From contig JAUILQ010000012.1 of the NCBI GenBank assembly GCA_030433005.1, positions 1-64,000 of the forward strand: a DNA stretch of 64,000 nucleotides. Direction: 5' to 3'. Positions 36,409-45,292 of the stretch are shown piece by piece. The position numbers and the translations under genes were made by a program. Below the pieces are notes generated by a model, which did not search any database, was not told the DNA's origin, and saw nothing but the letters and a program-made list of their open reading frames with translations. The stretch comes from Alphaproteobacteria bacterium (GTDB taxonomy: Bacteria; Pseudomonadota; Alphaproteobacteria; Kiloniellales; DSM-21159). How positions within the stretch are numbered: position 1 is the stretch's first letter; the number at the start of each line of letters is the position of its first letter.

Positions 36409-37599
36409 TCAGCGCTGCGGCCAGCTCCAGGCCGGGACAGCCGGCTCGTCCTCGATCGCCGCGACCGTCTCGCCGAGCTCCTTGCGCAGCTCGATCAGGC
36501 GGCTGCCGGGCTCGCCGGCGAGGGCCTCGACCAGCGGCGCCGCGTGGGTGACCACGACGACCTGGGTCGTCGCCGCGGCGCGCGCGATCAGCCGGCCGAG
36601 CGGCGCCAGCAGGTCCGGATGCAGGCTGGTCTCCGGCTCGTTGAGCACCAGCAGCGAGGGCGGCCGCGGCGACAGCAGCGCCGCGGTCAGCAGCAGGAAG
36701 CGCAGCGTGCCGTCGGACAGCTCGGCGGCGCGCAGCGGCCGCAGCAGCCCGGGCTGGCGCATCTCGACCGAGAACAGGCCGTCGGCGATGGCCACCTCGA
36801 CGCGGCTGCCGGGGAAGGCGTCGTCGAGCGTCGCGTCCAGCGCCTCGGCCTCGCCGATCTCGCGGATCGTCTGGACCGCCGCGGCCAGGTCGGCGCCGTC
36901 GGCGGCCAGCACCGGCGTGCGGGTACCGACCTGCGGCCGGCGCGCCGGCGCCTCGGCATCGCTGCGGACATGGTCGTAGAAGCGCCAGGCTCCCATGCGC
37001 TCGCGCAGAAGCAGCAGCTCGGGCGCCTGCCGCGGGTCGGCGACCTGGGTCATCATGGAATCGAAGGCCGCCAGGTCCTGGGCGACCAGGGCGCGCGCCG
37101 CCGAGTCGTCGAGCAGGCGCACGCTCGGGCCGTTGCGCGTCGCGAAGACGTTGCCGCGGCGCAGGACCTCGCCGGCCCAGACCGCCTCGGCCTTGATCTC
37201 GGGATCGCGGCCGAAGACGCCGCCGCCGACCGGCAGGCCGAGGTCGATGGCGTAGCCGTAGTCCTCGGCGGCGAAGCCGAGCCTGAGGTGCACGCGCTCG
37301 CGCCGCACGGTGCCCTGGACCTCCGCCTCGCCCCGCTTCATGGCGCGCGAGAAGCCCTCCGGCCCGGCCCAGAGCGTCGAGTCGAGCCCGCCCTCGGCGG
37401 CCAGCGAGGCGACGACGCGGCCCTGCGCCGTGTCGGCGAGCAGCCGGATCGCGCGGTAGAGGCTCGACTTGCCGCTGCCGTTGGCGCCGGTGACCACGTT
37501 CAGGCGGTCGAGCGGCAGCACCAGGTCGCGCAGCGAGCGGTAGCCGGAGACGGCGAGGGTCAGAATCACGGGCGGGCTCGGCTCCGCTGTCGATGGCAC
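36409..37599 (-). CDS. AAA family ATPase (RecF/OLD-like, ABC-type head, no nuclease domain)
   Basis: 396 residues. LAVSGYRSLRDLVLPLDRLNVVTGANGSGKSSLYRAI gives the N-terminal hydrophobic strand and Walker A (about residues 16-52). The ABC-like signature is ELSDGTLRFLLL, Walker B is LLVLNEPETSLHPDLL, and the H-loop VVVTHAAPLVEAL. Length and architecture match the COG4637-type predicted ATPases; there is no Toprim/OLD nuclease extension and no coiled-coil arm. It is antisense to the leu genes and lies between the amine oxidase (8 bp away, tail to tail) and leuB. Such ATPases occur alone or in defence and repair modules; no partner gene is visible here. Confidence 0.88.
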   Translation of the reverse strand: MPSTAEPSPPVILTLAVSGYRSLRDLVLPLDRLNVVTGANGSGKSSLYRAIRLLADTAQGRVVASLAAEGGLDSTLWAGPEGFSRAMKRGEAEVQGTVRRERVHLRLGFAAEDYGYAIDLGLPVGGGVFGRDPEIKAEAVWAGEVLRRGNVFATRNGPSVRLLDDSAARALVAQDLAAFDSMMTQVADPRQAPELLLLRERMGAWRFYDHVRSDAEAPARRPQVGTRTPVLAADGADLAAAVQTIREIGEAEALDATLDDAFPGSRVEVAIADGLFSVEMRQPGLLRPLRAAELSDGTLRFLLLTAALLSPRPPSLLVLNEPETSLHPDLLAPLGRLIARAAATTQVVVVTHAAPLVEALAGEPGSRLIELRKELGETVAAIEDEPAVPAWSWPQR

Positions 37600-37765
37600 T
37601 CGGCGCAGGCGCGCGAGGATAGCGCCAGCCGTCGGGTTCGAAAACGCCGGCCGGCAAGGCTGCCCTGCCGGCCCGAGACTTGCCCGGACCGGGGCTTTCC
37701 GCTAGGCGAAGCGCCAGAGTGTCACGAAACGCGTGCAGAGAAACGCCAGAGGGGGAGGCCCAGCG

Positions 37766-38878
37766 ATGCCGTCCAACAAGTCACTTCTCGTCCTGCCCGG
37801 CGACGGCATCGGCCCCGAGGTCATGGGCCAGGTCCGCCGCGTCGTCGACTGGATGGACAAGCGCCGCGCGGTCAGCTTCGACATCAGCGAGGACCTGGTC
37901 GGCGGCGCCGCCATCGACGCCCACGGCATTCCGGTCACCGACGCCACGGTCGAGAAGGCGATGGGCGTCGACGCCGTGCTGCTCGGCGCGGTCGGCGGGC
38001 CGAAGTGGGACAGCCTGGATTTCTCGAAGAAGCCGGAGCGCGGCCTGCTGCGCCTGCGCAAGGACCTGCAGCTCTACGCCAACCTGCGCCCCGCCCTCTG
38101 CTTCGAGGCGCTGGTCGAGGCCTCGACCCTGAAGCCCGAGGTCGTCGCCGGGCTCGACATCATGATCGTCCGCGAGCTGACCGGCGGCGTCTACTTCGGC
38201 GAGCCGCGCGGCATCGAGACCCTGCCGAACGGAGAGCGCCGCGGCGTCAACACCCAGGTCTACACGACCAGCGAGATCCGCCGGGTCGCCGCCGTCGCCT
38301 TCGAGCTGGCGCGCAAGCGCAACGGCCGGGTGACCAGCTGCGAGAAGGCCAACGTCATGGAGTCCGGCGTGCTCTGGCGCGAGGAGGTGCAGAAGCTGCA
38401 CGACGAGTCCTTCCAGGACGTCGAGCTCAGCCACATGTACGCCGACAACGCCGCCATGCAGCTGGTGCGCAATCCCAAGCAGTTCGACGTCATCGTCACC
38501 GACAACCTGTTCGGCGACATCCTCTCCGACGAGGCCTCGATGCTGACCGGCTCGCTCGGCATGCTGCCCTCGGCCTCGCTCGGCGACGTCGACGAGACCG
38601 GCCGGCGCAAGGCGATGTACGAGCCGGTGCACGGCTCGGCGCCCGACATCGCGGGCCAGGGCAAGGCCAACCCGGTGGCCACGGTGCTCAGCCTGGCGAT
38701 GGCGCTGCGCTATACCTTCGACCTCGCCGACGACGCCGACCTGGTCGAGAAGGCGGTCGAGAAGGTGCTGGCCAAGGGCATCCGCACCGCCGACATCCAG
38801 GCGCCGGGCAGCCAGGTCGTCTCGACCGGGCAGATGGGCGACGCCCTGCTCGCCGAGCTCGACGCCATGGCCGCCTGA
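37766..38878 (+). CDS. leuB: 3-isopropylmalate dehydrogenase
   Basis: 370 residues. Motifs: [51 protein letters not shown], the metal-site region [15 protein letters not shown], and the NAD-specificity loop [18 protein letters not shown]. It oxidatively decarboxylates 3-isopropylmalate to 2-ketoisocaproate. ATG at 37766 follows GGGGGAGG. The following gene starts 11 bp downstream, so they are probably cotranscribed. Confidence 0.98.
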   Translation: MPSNKSLLVLPGDGIGPEVMGQVRRVVDWMDKRRAVSFDISEDLVGGAAIDAHGIPVTDATVEKAMGVDAVLLGAVGGPKWDSLDFSKKPERGLLRLRKDLQLYANLRPALCFEALVEASTLKPEVVAGLDIMIVRELTGGVYFGEPRGIETLPNGERRGVNTQVYTTSEIRRVAAVAFELARKRNGRVTSCEKANVMESGVLWREEVQKLHDESFQDVELSHMYADNAAMQLVRNPKQFDVIVTDNLFGDILSDEASMLTGSLGMLPSASLGDVDETGRRKAMYEPVHGSAPDIAGQGKANPVATVLSLAMALRYTFDLADDADLVEKAVEKVLAKGIRTADIQAPGSQVVSTGQMGDALLAELDAMAA

Positions 38879-38889
38879 GGAGGCCCGTG

Positions 38890-40917
38890 ATGCCGCAGCG
38901 GCCGAAGAGCCACGACATCCTCTTCGAGCCGCTGCGCCTCGGCCCGGTCACCGCGAAGAACCGCTTCTACCAGGTGCCGCACTGCAGCGGCATGGGCTGG
39001 CAGCGGCCGAACACCCTGGCGGCGATGCGCGGCGTCAAGGCCGAGGGCGGCTGGGGCGTGGTCTGCACCGAGTACTGCTCCTACGACCCCAGCTCCGACG
39101 ACGGCCCCTATCCCTACGCCCGGCTGTGGGACGCCGACGACCTGCGCGCCCAGGCGCTGGTCACCGAGAGCATCCACCGGCACGGGGCGCTCGCCGGGGT
39201 CGAGCTGTGGCACGGCGGCAGCGCCGTGGCCAACTACGACAGCCGTCTGCCGCCGCTCGGCGTCGCCAGCTTGCCGGCCCCGGCACCGCATCCGGTGCAG
39301 AGCCGGCGCCTCGACCTCGCCGACATCCGCGAGCTCAGGCGCTGGCACGCCGCGGCGGCCCGGCGGGCGCTCGAGGCCGGCTTCGACCTGGTCTACGTCT
39401 ACGCGACCCACGGCTACCTGCTCTCGCAGTTCCTCGACCCGCGATTGAACGACCGCACCGACGCGTACGGCGGCAGCCTCGGGAACCGGGTCCGCCTGGT
39501 CCGCGAGCTGATCGAGGAGACCCTCGAGGCGGTCGCCGGGCGCGCCGCGGTAGCGACGCGCTTCACCGTCGACCCGGCCGAGCCGGAGAGCTACGAGGCC
39601 TTTTCGCTGCTCGCCGAGCTGCCCGACCTCTGGGACCTGACGATCCGCGACTACGAGGTCGAGATGGGCGTCTCGCGCTTCGTGCGCGAAGGCGCCCTGG
39701 AGGCCGCGGTCGCGCCGGCCAAGGCGATGACCGGCAAGCCGGTCGTCGCGGTCGGTCGCTTCACCGCGCCCGACACCATGGCGCGGATGATCCGAACCGG
39801 CGTGCAGGACCTGATCGGCGCCGCGCGGCCCTCGATCGCCGACCCCTTCCTGCCGCGCAAGATCGAGGCCGGCGAGGCCGACGCGATCCGCGAGTGCATC
39901 GGCTGCAACGTCTGCTACGCCCACGACACGCTGGGCGTGCCGCTGCGCTGCACGCAGAACCCGACGATGGGCGAGGAGTGGCGTCGCGCCTGGCACCCGG
40001 AGCGCACCGTCCCGACCGCCCGGCCCGCCCGGGTCCTGGTGGTCGGCGCCGGGCCGGCCGGCCTGGAGGCGGCGCGGGTGCTCGGCGAGCGCGGCTACGA
40101 TGTGCTGCTCGCCGAGGCCGGGCGCACGCTCGGCGGCCGGGTCACCGCCGAGAGCGCCCTGCCGGGCCTGGCCGAGTGGGCGCGCGTGCGCGACTGGCGG
40201 CTCGGCCGGCTGGAGCGGCTGCCTGCCGTCTCGGTCTTTCCCGAGAGCCGGATGACCGCCGAGAGCGTCCTGGAGGTCGAGGCCGAGCACGTCTTTCTGG
40301 CGACCGGATCGCGCTGGACGGTGGACGGCGTTGGGCGCAGCCGCGACCTGCCGCTCGAGCCGGGGCCCGGCGCGCGCGTCGTTTCAGCCGACGCGCTGCT
40401 CGCCGGCGAAGCGCCGCCGCCGGGCCATGCCGTGATCTTCGACGACGACCACTATTACATCGGCTCGGTGCTCGCCCTGCTGCTGCGCCGCCACGGCACC
40501 GCGGTGACGCTGGTGACGCCGGCCGGGCGGGTCGGGGAGTGGGGCCAGCGCACCGCCGAGGCGACGGCCTCGACGGCGGCTCTGCTCCACGCCGGGGTCG
40601 AGATCGTCGCCAACCGCACCCTCGAGGCGGTCGCCGCCGGCGCCGTCACCGTAGCCTGCGTGTTCACCGGTGCCCGGCAGGAACTGGCGGCCGACTGGCT
40701 GCTGCCGCTGACCCGGCGCGCGCCGACCGACGGCCTCTACCGGGAACTCGATGCCCTGCGCGAGGCAGGAGGGGCGCCCGGGATCCGCAGCCTGCAGCGT
40801 CTCGGCGACTGCGCAGCGCCGGGCACCATCGCCGCGGCGGTCTACGCCGGCTACGCCGCCGCGGTCGGGCTCGATGCCGCCCCGGCCGAGCGGCCCTGGC
40901 GCCGCGACGTCATCTAG
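38890..40917 (+). CDS. Trimethylamine/histamine dehydrogenase-family iron-sulfur flavoprotein
   Basis: 675 residues. HDILFEPLRLGP and NRFYQVPHCSGMG carry C32, equivalent to the Cys that links covalently to FMN in trimethylamine dehydrogenase. YVYATH keeps the catalytic Tyr and His. The [4Fe-4S] ligands are C336, C339, C342 and C354 in ECIGCNVC...RC, followed by the family-specific TQNPTMGEEWRRAWHPER. An ADP/NAD-type domain follows (VLVVGAGPAGLEAARVL). The TMADH substrate-bowl Trp four residues after the third cluster Cys is Asp346 here, and the second bowl Trp is also absent, so trimethylamine is unlikely; I recall histamine dehydrogenase having Asp at this place. AGGAGG immediately precedes it, within 11 bp of leuB. 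Confidence 0.88.
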   Translation: MPQRPKSHDILFEPLRLGPVTAKNRFYQVPHCSGMGWQRPNTLAAMRGVKAEGGWGVVCTEYCSYDPSSDDGPYPYARLWDADDLRAQALVTESIHRHGALAGVELWHGGSAVANYDSRLPPLGVASLPAPAPHPVQSRRLDLADIRELRRWHAAAARRALEAGFDLVYVYATHGYLLSQFLDPRLNDRTDAYGGSLGNRVRLVRELIEETLEAVAGRAAVATRFTVDPAEPESYEAFSLLAELPDLWDLTIRDYEVEMGVSRFVREGALEAAVAPAKAMTGKPVVAVGRFTAPDTMARMIRTGVQDLIGAARPSIADPFLPRKIEAGEADAIRECIGCNVCYAHDTLGVPLRCTQNPTMGEEWRRAWHPERTVPTARPARVLVVGAGPAGLEAARVLGERGYDVLLAEAGRTLGGRVTAESALPGLAEWARVRDWRLGRLERLPAVSVFPESRMTAESVLEVEAEHVFLATGSRWTVDGVGRSRDLPLEPGPGARVVSADALLAGEAPPPGHAVIFDDDHYYIGSVLALLLRRHGTAVTLVTPAGRVGEWGQRTAEATASTAALLHAGVEIVANRTLEAVAAGAVTVACVFTGARQELAADWLLPLTRRAPTDGLYRELDALREAGGAPGIRSLQRLGDCAAPGTIAAAVYAGYAAAVGLDAAPAERPWRRDVI

Positions 40918-42086
40918 CTGGCCAGCAGCGCGGTCACCAGGCTTCCGGCGATCGGCGACAGCAGGGCCGCAATCGAGCTGACCTCGTCGGTCAACGCGAA
41001 CTTGGCGCCGCGCGCCATCAGTCGCCAGGCGACCAGCAGGTAGGCCGAGACCAGCATCGTCGACATGACGATGGCCCAGTACAGCACCAGGCTGTCGGCG
41101 AAGGCGCTGGCGTCGGCCGCGGGCGTTCCGAGGCCGGCGCCGGCGCTCACGGCGGCCGACGTTGCCGGGCGGGCGGGCTGCGCCGCCCCTGCGCTCCCCG
41201 TCTCCCCGGCCTGCGCGGCGGAGGCGGCCTGCAGGGCGGCGGCTGCGGTGATCGCCCGGGTCGTCCATTCGAAGCGGGTGCCCATGACCACGACGCCGCT
41301 CATGATCACCAGCGAGCCGACCAGCGCGACCAGGCGCAGGCGTCGGACCTGCGAGCGCACGGCCTCCGCCATTGCGGGCTCGGCTGCCGCAGCCCCGGCC
41401 GGGCGGGTCGTGCCCCCCGCGCAGCCGCAGCTGGCGAAGGCGAGCAGGATCAGCACCCCGCTGACCATGCCCATCAGGTAGTGCGCCACGGTCAGCGTCC
41501 TGAGCGCCCGGGCCTTCCAGTCGGCATCGGCGAAGTAGCGGCGCTCCGGCGGCCGCTCGCCGGGGCCGGCCTCGACGGTGATGTCCGCCAGCAGCTCATG
41601 GTGCACCGAGAAGTGGATGTAGCCGATGTCCTCGGCGAACGCCGACAGGACGAGGAACAGCAGCACGATCGCCGCCACCGCCGCGCCCGGCAGCAGCCAT
41701 TCCACCAGCCGTTCGCTGCGGCAGGCGGGCGCAGGCCCCCAGCGCAGCGGAGCCTCGGGGGTGTGGCTGCCGCGCAGGCCGCTGACCACGACCGCCAGGG
41801 CGAAGGCCGAGCCGAGCAGCACGACCAGGGTGTAGGCGAGGCTGGCGGCGAAGTAGAGCGAGCGGTTCGGCAGCTCGACGCTCTGCATGGCGACCAGGCT
41901 GTCGCGCGGAATCGCCAGGTCCCGCTCGGTCAGGAACAGCAGGACGGTGTCCTCGGGGTGCTCGATGAAGAGCTCGAACAGGGCCAGGCCCGCCAGCAGG
42001 ATCAGGCTGGCCGGCAGGATCGTCCAGAGGTCCTCGCGGATGCGCCGCCTGGTCGACCCGAGCGCCGCCTGCCAGACCGGGTCCAT
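40914..42086 (-). CDS. Unrecognised multi-pass membrane protein
   Basis: 390 residues. Hydrophobic segments near residues 24-42, 80-105, 130-152, 205-228, 255-275 and 325-350. A soluble stretch follows helix 3 (DITVEAGPGERPPERRYFADADW), and Ala-rich low-complexity linkers surround about residues 225-245 and 285-315. ASCGCAGGTTRP shows two close Cys, possibly a metal or disulfide site. No family recognised; there are no transporter or enzyme motifs. ATG at 42086 follows GGGGAGG. Its stop codon overlaps that of the TMADH-like gene by sharing CTAG, so the two genes converge without a gap. Confidence 0.75.
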   Translation of the reverse strand: MDPVWQAALGSTRRRIREDLWTILPASLILLAGLALFELFIEHPEDTVLLFLTERDLAIPRDSLVAMQSVELPNRSLYFAASLAYTLVVLLGSAFALAVVVSGLRGSHTPEAPLRWGPAPACRSERLVEWLLPGAAVAAIVLLFLVLSAFAEDIGYIHFSVHHELLADITVEAGPGERPPERRYFADADWKARALRTLTVAHYLMGMVSGVLILLAFASCGCAGGTTRPAGAAAAEPAMAEAVRSQVRRLRLVALVGSLVIMSGVVVMGTRFEWTTRAITAAAALQAASAAQAGETGSAGAAQPARPATSAAVSAGAGLGTPAADASAFADSLVLYWAIVMSTMLVSAYLLVAWRLMARGAKFALTDEVSSIAALLSPIAGSLVTALLAS

Positions 42087-42212
42087 GCCGCCTCCCCTGC
42101 CGCGCCGGCACCTGAACCGCCAACCTGCAAAGGTAGCGTCCCAGGCAGCGCATAACAACGCTCGCGGGATCGGGCAGGGGCGCGGGCGGCCCAGGCGGGT
42201 GCCGTCGCCTTG

Positions 42213-42241
42213 TTGACCGGAACCGCCTCCGCGCGTAGCAT
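42213..42241 (+). promoter_or_regulatory. Promoter of the small secreted protein gene
   Basis: TTGACC (42213-42218), exactly 17 nt, TAGCAT (42236-42241). It is 38 bp upstream of the ATG at 42279 and has an AGGAGG ribosome-binding site in between (42263-42268). Confidence 0.6.
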
Positions 42242-42278
42242 TCCGGCCTCTCTGACCTCGCCAGGAGGGTATCGACCC

Positions 42279-42455
42279 ATGGCCAAGTTCAGCCTGTTCG
42301 TCGCCACGCTCGCGCTCGTGGCCTTCGCCGGTTCGGCCGCCTATGCGGCCTGCGGCCATCTGAAGAGCGCGCAGCAGACCTCGGTCCAGACGGCCGAGCA
42401 GCCGCAGCAGACCACGAAACCGACGACCACCAAGACCGAGGACGACGCGCAGTAG
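42279..42455 (+). CDS. Small secreted Thr/Gln-rich protein, unknown function
   Basis: 58 residues. Signal peptide AKFSLFVATLALVAFAGSAAYA, cleavage before ACGHLKS. The mature part is only about 35 residues: one Cys, SAQQTSVQTAEQPQQTTKPTT and an acidic end. If the Cys stays near the new N-terminus it could be a lipoprotein-like or disulfide-linked peptide, but the lipobox is not convincing. It has its own promoter, a strong ribosome-binding site and a near-perfect terminator, so it is a complete monocistronic unit. Similar short alphaproteobacterial exported proteins are unannotated. Confidence 0.75.
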   Translation: MAKFSLFVATLALVAFAGSAAYAACGHLKSAQQTSVQTAEQPQQTTKPTTTKTEDDAQ

Positions 42456-42480
42456 TCCCCCGGCAGGACCTTCCATTGCT

Positions 42481-42516
42481 CGAAGGGCCGCCCGGTGGGG
42501 CGGCCCTTCGGCGTTT
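42481..42516 (+). terminator. Intrinsic terminator of the small secreted protein gene
   Basis: CGAAGGGCCGCCC (42481-42493), loop GGTG, GGGCGGCCCTTCG (42498-42510), then GCGTTT. A perfect 13-bp stem 25 bp after the stop codon, the most convincing 3' hairpin in the first 60 kb. Confidence 0.8.
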
Positions 42517-42577
42517 CGGGGCCGGCCGGCCGCCGCCGGACGGGCCGCGCGCGAGCGGCCTCGCCTCATTCGAGCGG

Positions 42578-42606
42578 TTGTAAATCGACGGGCGCGCGCG
42601 TAGATG
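42578..42606 (+). promoter_or_regulatory. Predicted asd promoter
   Basis: TTGTAA (42578-42583), 17 nt, TAGATG (42601-42606), 35 bp upstream of the asd ATG and downstream of the preceding terminator. Confidence 0.5.
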
Positions 42607-42641
42607 CAGCGCCGTCCTCGCATGCGAAAGGAAAGCAAGAG

Positions 42642-43655
42642 ATGGGTTATCGGGTCGCGGTCGTCGGTGCGACCGGCAACGTCGGGCGGGAGATGCTCCA
42701 GACGCTGGTCGAGCGGAAGTTCCCGGTCGACGAGGTGGTGGCGCTGGCCTCCGAGCGCTCGGCCGGCCAGCAGGTCTCCTACGGCGAGGACGAGGTGCTC
42801 AAGGTCCAGGACCTCAAGTCCTTCGACTTCAAGGGCATCGACATCGGCCTGTTCTCGCCCGGCGCCAAGGTCTCGGCCGAGTTCGCGCCGGTCGCCGCGC
42901 GCGCCGGCGCCGTCGTCATCGACAACACCTCGCAGTTCCGCATGGACCCGGACGTGCCGCTGGTCGTGCCGGAGGTCAACCGCGAGGCGATCGCCGGCTA
43001 TCCGCGCAAGAACATCATCGCCAACCCGAACTGCTCGACGATCCAGATGCTGGTCGCGCTGAAGCCGCTGCACGACCGCGTGCCGATCAGGCGCATCGTC
43101 GTCTCGACCTACCAGTCGGTCTCCGGCGCCGGCAAGGAGGCCATGGACGAGCTGTTCAACCAGACCCGGGCGATCTACGTGAACGACCCGATCAAGAGCG
43201 AGCTCTTCCCCAAGCAGATCGCCTTCAACGTGATTCCCCACATCGACGTCTTCATGGAGGACGGCTCGACCAAGGAAGAGTGGAAGATGGCGGTCGAGAC
43301 CAAGAAGATCCTCGATCCGCGCATCAAGGTCCACGCCACCTGCGTGCGCGTGCCGACCTTCATCGGCCACGCCGAGGCCGTGAACCTGGAGTTCGAGGAC
43401 GAGCTCGACGAGAACGAGGCGCGCGAGATCCTGCGCGAGGCGCCCGGCGTCTCGGTCTTCGACCACCGCCAGGCCGAGGGCTACGTGACCCCGGCCGAGT
43501 GCGCCGGCGAGGACGCCGTCTACGTCAGCCGCATCCGCAACGACCCGACCATCGACCATGGCTTGTCGCTGTGGATCGTTTCCGACAATCTGCGCAAGGG
43601 TGCGGCGCTCAACGCCGTGCAGATCGCCGAGGCCCTGGCCGAGGACTACCTCTGA
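42642..43655 (+). CDS. asd: Aspartate-semialdehyde dehydrogenase
   Basis: 337 residues. NADP-binding VAVVGATGNVGREMLQTL, SPGAKVSAEFAPVAA, IDNTSQFRMDPDVPLVVPEVN, the catalytic Cys131 in NPNCSTIQM, and STYQSVSGAGKEAMDEL. It reduces aspartyl phosphate to the semialdehyde for lysine/DAP, threonine and methionine synthesis. ATG at 42642 follows AAAGGAAAGC. It closes the leuCDB-asd set seen in related genomes, but here is separated by four extra genes. Confidence 0.98.
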   Translation: MGYRVAVVGATGNVGREMLQTLVERKFPVDEVVALASERSAGQQVSYGEDEVLKVQDLKSFDFKGIDIGLFSPGAKVSAEFAPVAARAGAVVIDNTSQFRMDPDVPLVVPEVNREAIAGYPRKNIIANPNCSTIQMLVALKPLHDRVPIRRIVVSTYQSVSGAGKEAMDELFNQTRAIYVNDPIKSELFPKQIAFNVIPHIDVFMEDGSTKEEWKMAVETKKILDPRIKVHATCVRVPTFIGHAEAVNLEFEDELDENEAREILREAPGVSVFDHRQAEGYVTPAECAGEDAVYVSRIRNDPTIDHGLSLWIVSDNLRKGAALNAVQIAEALAEDYL

Positions 43656-43741
43656 CGCGGGGCTCTCGGCCTGGCCTGAGGCATCGGGGCGCGGCGGCGG
43701 GCTGACCGCCGACCGCGGCCCGGATTTTTGGGGGAACCGCG

Positions 43742-45292
43742 ATGGGGGACGGCCCGGGGCGCGGCCGGCAGGCGGCGACCTCGCGCGGCGGCAGCGCCGG
43801 CGCGACGGCGACGCGCGACGCCCCCGCGACCCAAGACGCTCCCGCGCCCCGCGCTGCTCCGGCGACATCCGCCTTCGCCCCCGACAGTCCCGAGCCGACG
43901 GCGCCCTGGGAGGCCGAGGCGGAAGCCGGGCGTCCCGGGGACGCGGCCGCCGACCACGAGGCCGAGCGCATCTTCGCGCGCGCGGTCGAGGTGCATCGCG
44001 CCGGCCGCGTCGTCGAGGCGGTCCGGCACTACGCCGAGGCCCTGGCACGCGACCCCGCTCACATCCAGGCGCTCAACAATCTCGGCGTGCTGCTGCGCGG
44101 CCAGGGCAAGCAGGCCGCCGCCGAGGCCTGCTACCGCCGCGCCCTGGCCCTGGCCCCGGGCAACGCCAGCCTGTCCAACAACCTGGGCAACATCCTGCGC
44201 GAGGCGCTGAGCCACTACCTGAGCGCCGTCGAGACCAGCCCCGAGGACGGCGGCCTGCTGCGCGGCCTGGGCCGCGCGCTCGCCGACCTCGGCCGCTACG
44301 ACGAGGCGGCGGCGGCCTACCGCGTCGCGCTGGAGCGCCAGCCCGGCTCGCCGCGCCTGGAGGTCGAGCTCGGCACGGTGCTGCTCGCCGCCGGGCGCTA
44401 CGCCGCCGGCTTCGAAGCGCTGGAAGCGCGGCGCCGCCTGAAGGGCGCGCGCGGCCCGTTTCACGAGCTGCCGCCCTGGCAGGGCGAGGCGCTGCCGGCC
44501 GGCGGCCTGCTGGTCCACGGCGAGCCCGGCGCCGGCGACACGCTGTTCTTCCTGCGCTGGCTGCCGGCGCTGGCCGAGCAAGGCCTGAGCTACCACCTGG
44601 TGCTGCCGGCCGAGCTGCGCCGCCTGGTCGGCAGGCTGCCCGGCTGCCTGTCGCTGATCGACGAGGAGGGCGGCGGGCTGCCGAGCGGCGGCCGCGGCCT
44701 GTTCAAGGTCGGGCTCGGCTCGCTGCCCCATCTGCTGGGCCTGCCCGAGCCGCCGCGCCTCGACGAGCGCGGCTTCCTGACGCCGCCGCCGGGCCCGGTC
44801 CTGGCGCCGCCCGGGCAGCCCGGCCGGCGGCTCGCGATCGGCCTGGTCTGGGCCGGGCGCGACGGCGACCAGGGCCCCGGCCTGGAGCGCCTGATCGCGC
44901 TGGCCGGCCGGCCGGGCCTGCAGCTGCTCGCGCTGCAGAAGGGCAGCGCGGTCGCCGACCTGGTGACCGCCGGCGCCTCGGGTCTGGTCCACGACATGAG
45001 CCAGGCCTTCGACAGCTTCGCCGACATGGCCCGGCTGCTGCCGCGGCTCGACCTGGTGGTCGCCGTCGACGGGCCGATCAGCCACCTCTGCGGCGCCATG
45101 GGCGTGCCCTGCTGGCTGCTGCTGCCCTACGCCGGCGACTGGCGCTATCCGCGCGGCCGCGACGCCAGCCCCTGGTACCCGCGCCACCGGCTGTTCCGCC
45201 AGCGCGAACCGGGCAACTGGGCGAGCGCGGTCGAGGCCCTGCTGGCCGCGGTCGACGCGCGGCTGACGGAGGCGGCCCATGGCCAGGCGTGA
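43742..45292 (+). CDS. TPR protein with a GT9/heptosyltransferase-like C-terminal domain (first of pair)
   Basis: 516 residues. Disordered Ala/Pro-rich N-terminus (about 1-75), TPR repeats about 76-235 (ALNNLGVLLRGQGKQAAAEACYRRALAL, GLGRALADLGRYDEAAAAYRVAL), then a glycosyltransferase-B-like region from about 250 (GGLLVHGEPGAGDTLFFLRWL) with the nucleotide-sugar end VVAVDGPISHLCGAMGVPCWLLLPY. The TPR after NNLGNILRE runs straight into ALSHYLSAVE, so about ten residues of that repeat seem missing. ATG at 43742 follows GGGGGAA. It overlaps the next, paralogous gene by 14 bp. Likely modifies surface or flagellar material; acceptor unknown. Confidence 0.8.
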   Translation: MGDGPGRGRQAATSRGGSAGATATRDAPATQDAPAPRAAPATSAFAPDSPEPTAPWEAEAEAGRPGDAAADHEAERIFARAVEVHRAGRVVEAVRHYAEALARDPAHIQALNNLGVLLRGQGKQAAAEACYRRALALAPGNASLSNNLGNILREALSHYLSAVETSPEDGGLLRGLGRALADLGRYDEAAAAYRVALERQPGSPRLEVELGTVLLAAGRYAAGFEALEARRRLKGARGPFHELPPWQGEALPAGGLLVHGEPGAGDTLFFLRWLPALAEQGLSYHLVLPAELRRLVGRLPGCLSLIDEEGGGLPSGGRGLFKVGLGSLPHLLGLPEPPRLDERGFLTPPPGPVLAPPGQPGRRLAIGLVWAGRDGDQGPGLERLIALAGRPGLQLLALQKGSAVADLVTAGASGLVHDMSQAFDSFADMARLLPRLDLVVAVDGPISHLCGAMGVPCWLLLPYAGDWRYPRGRDASPWYPRHRLFRQREPGNWASAVEALLAAVDARLTEAAHGQA

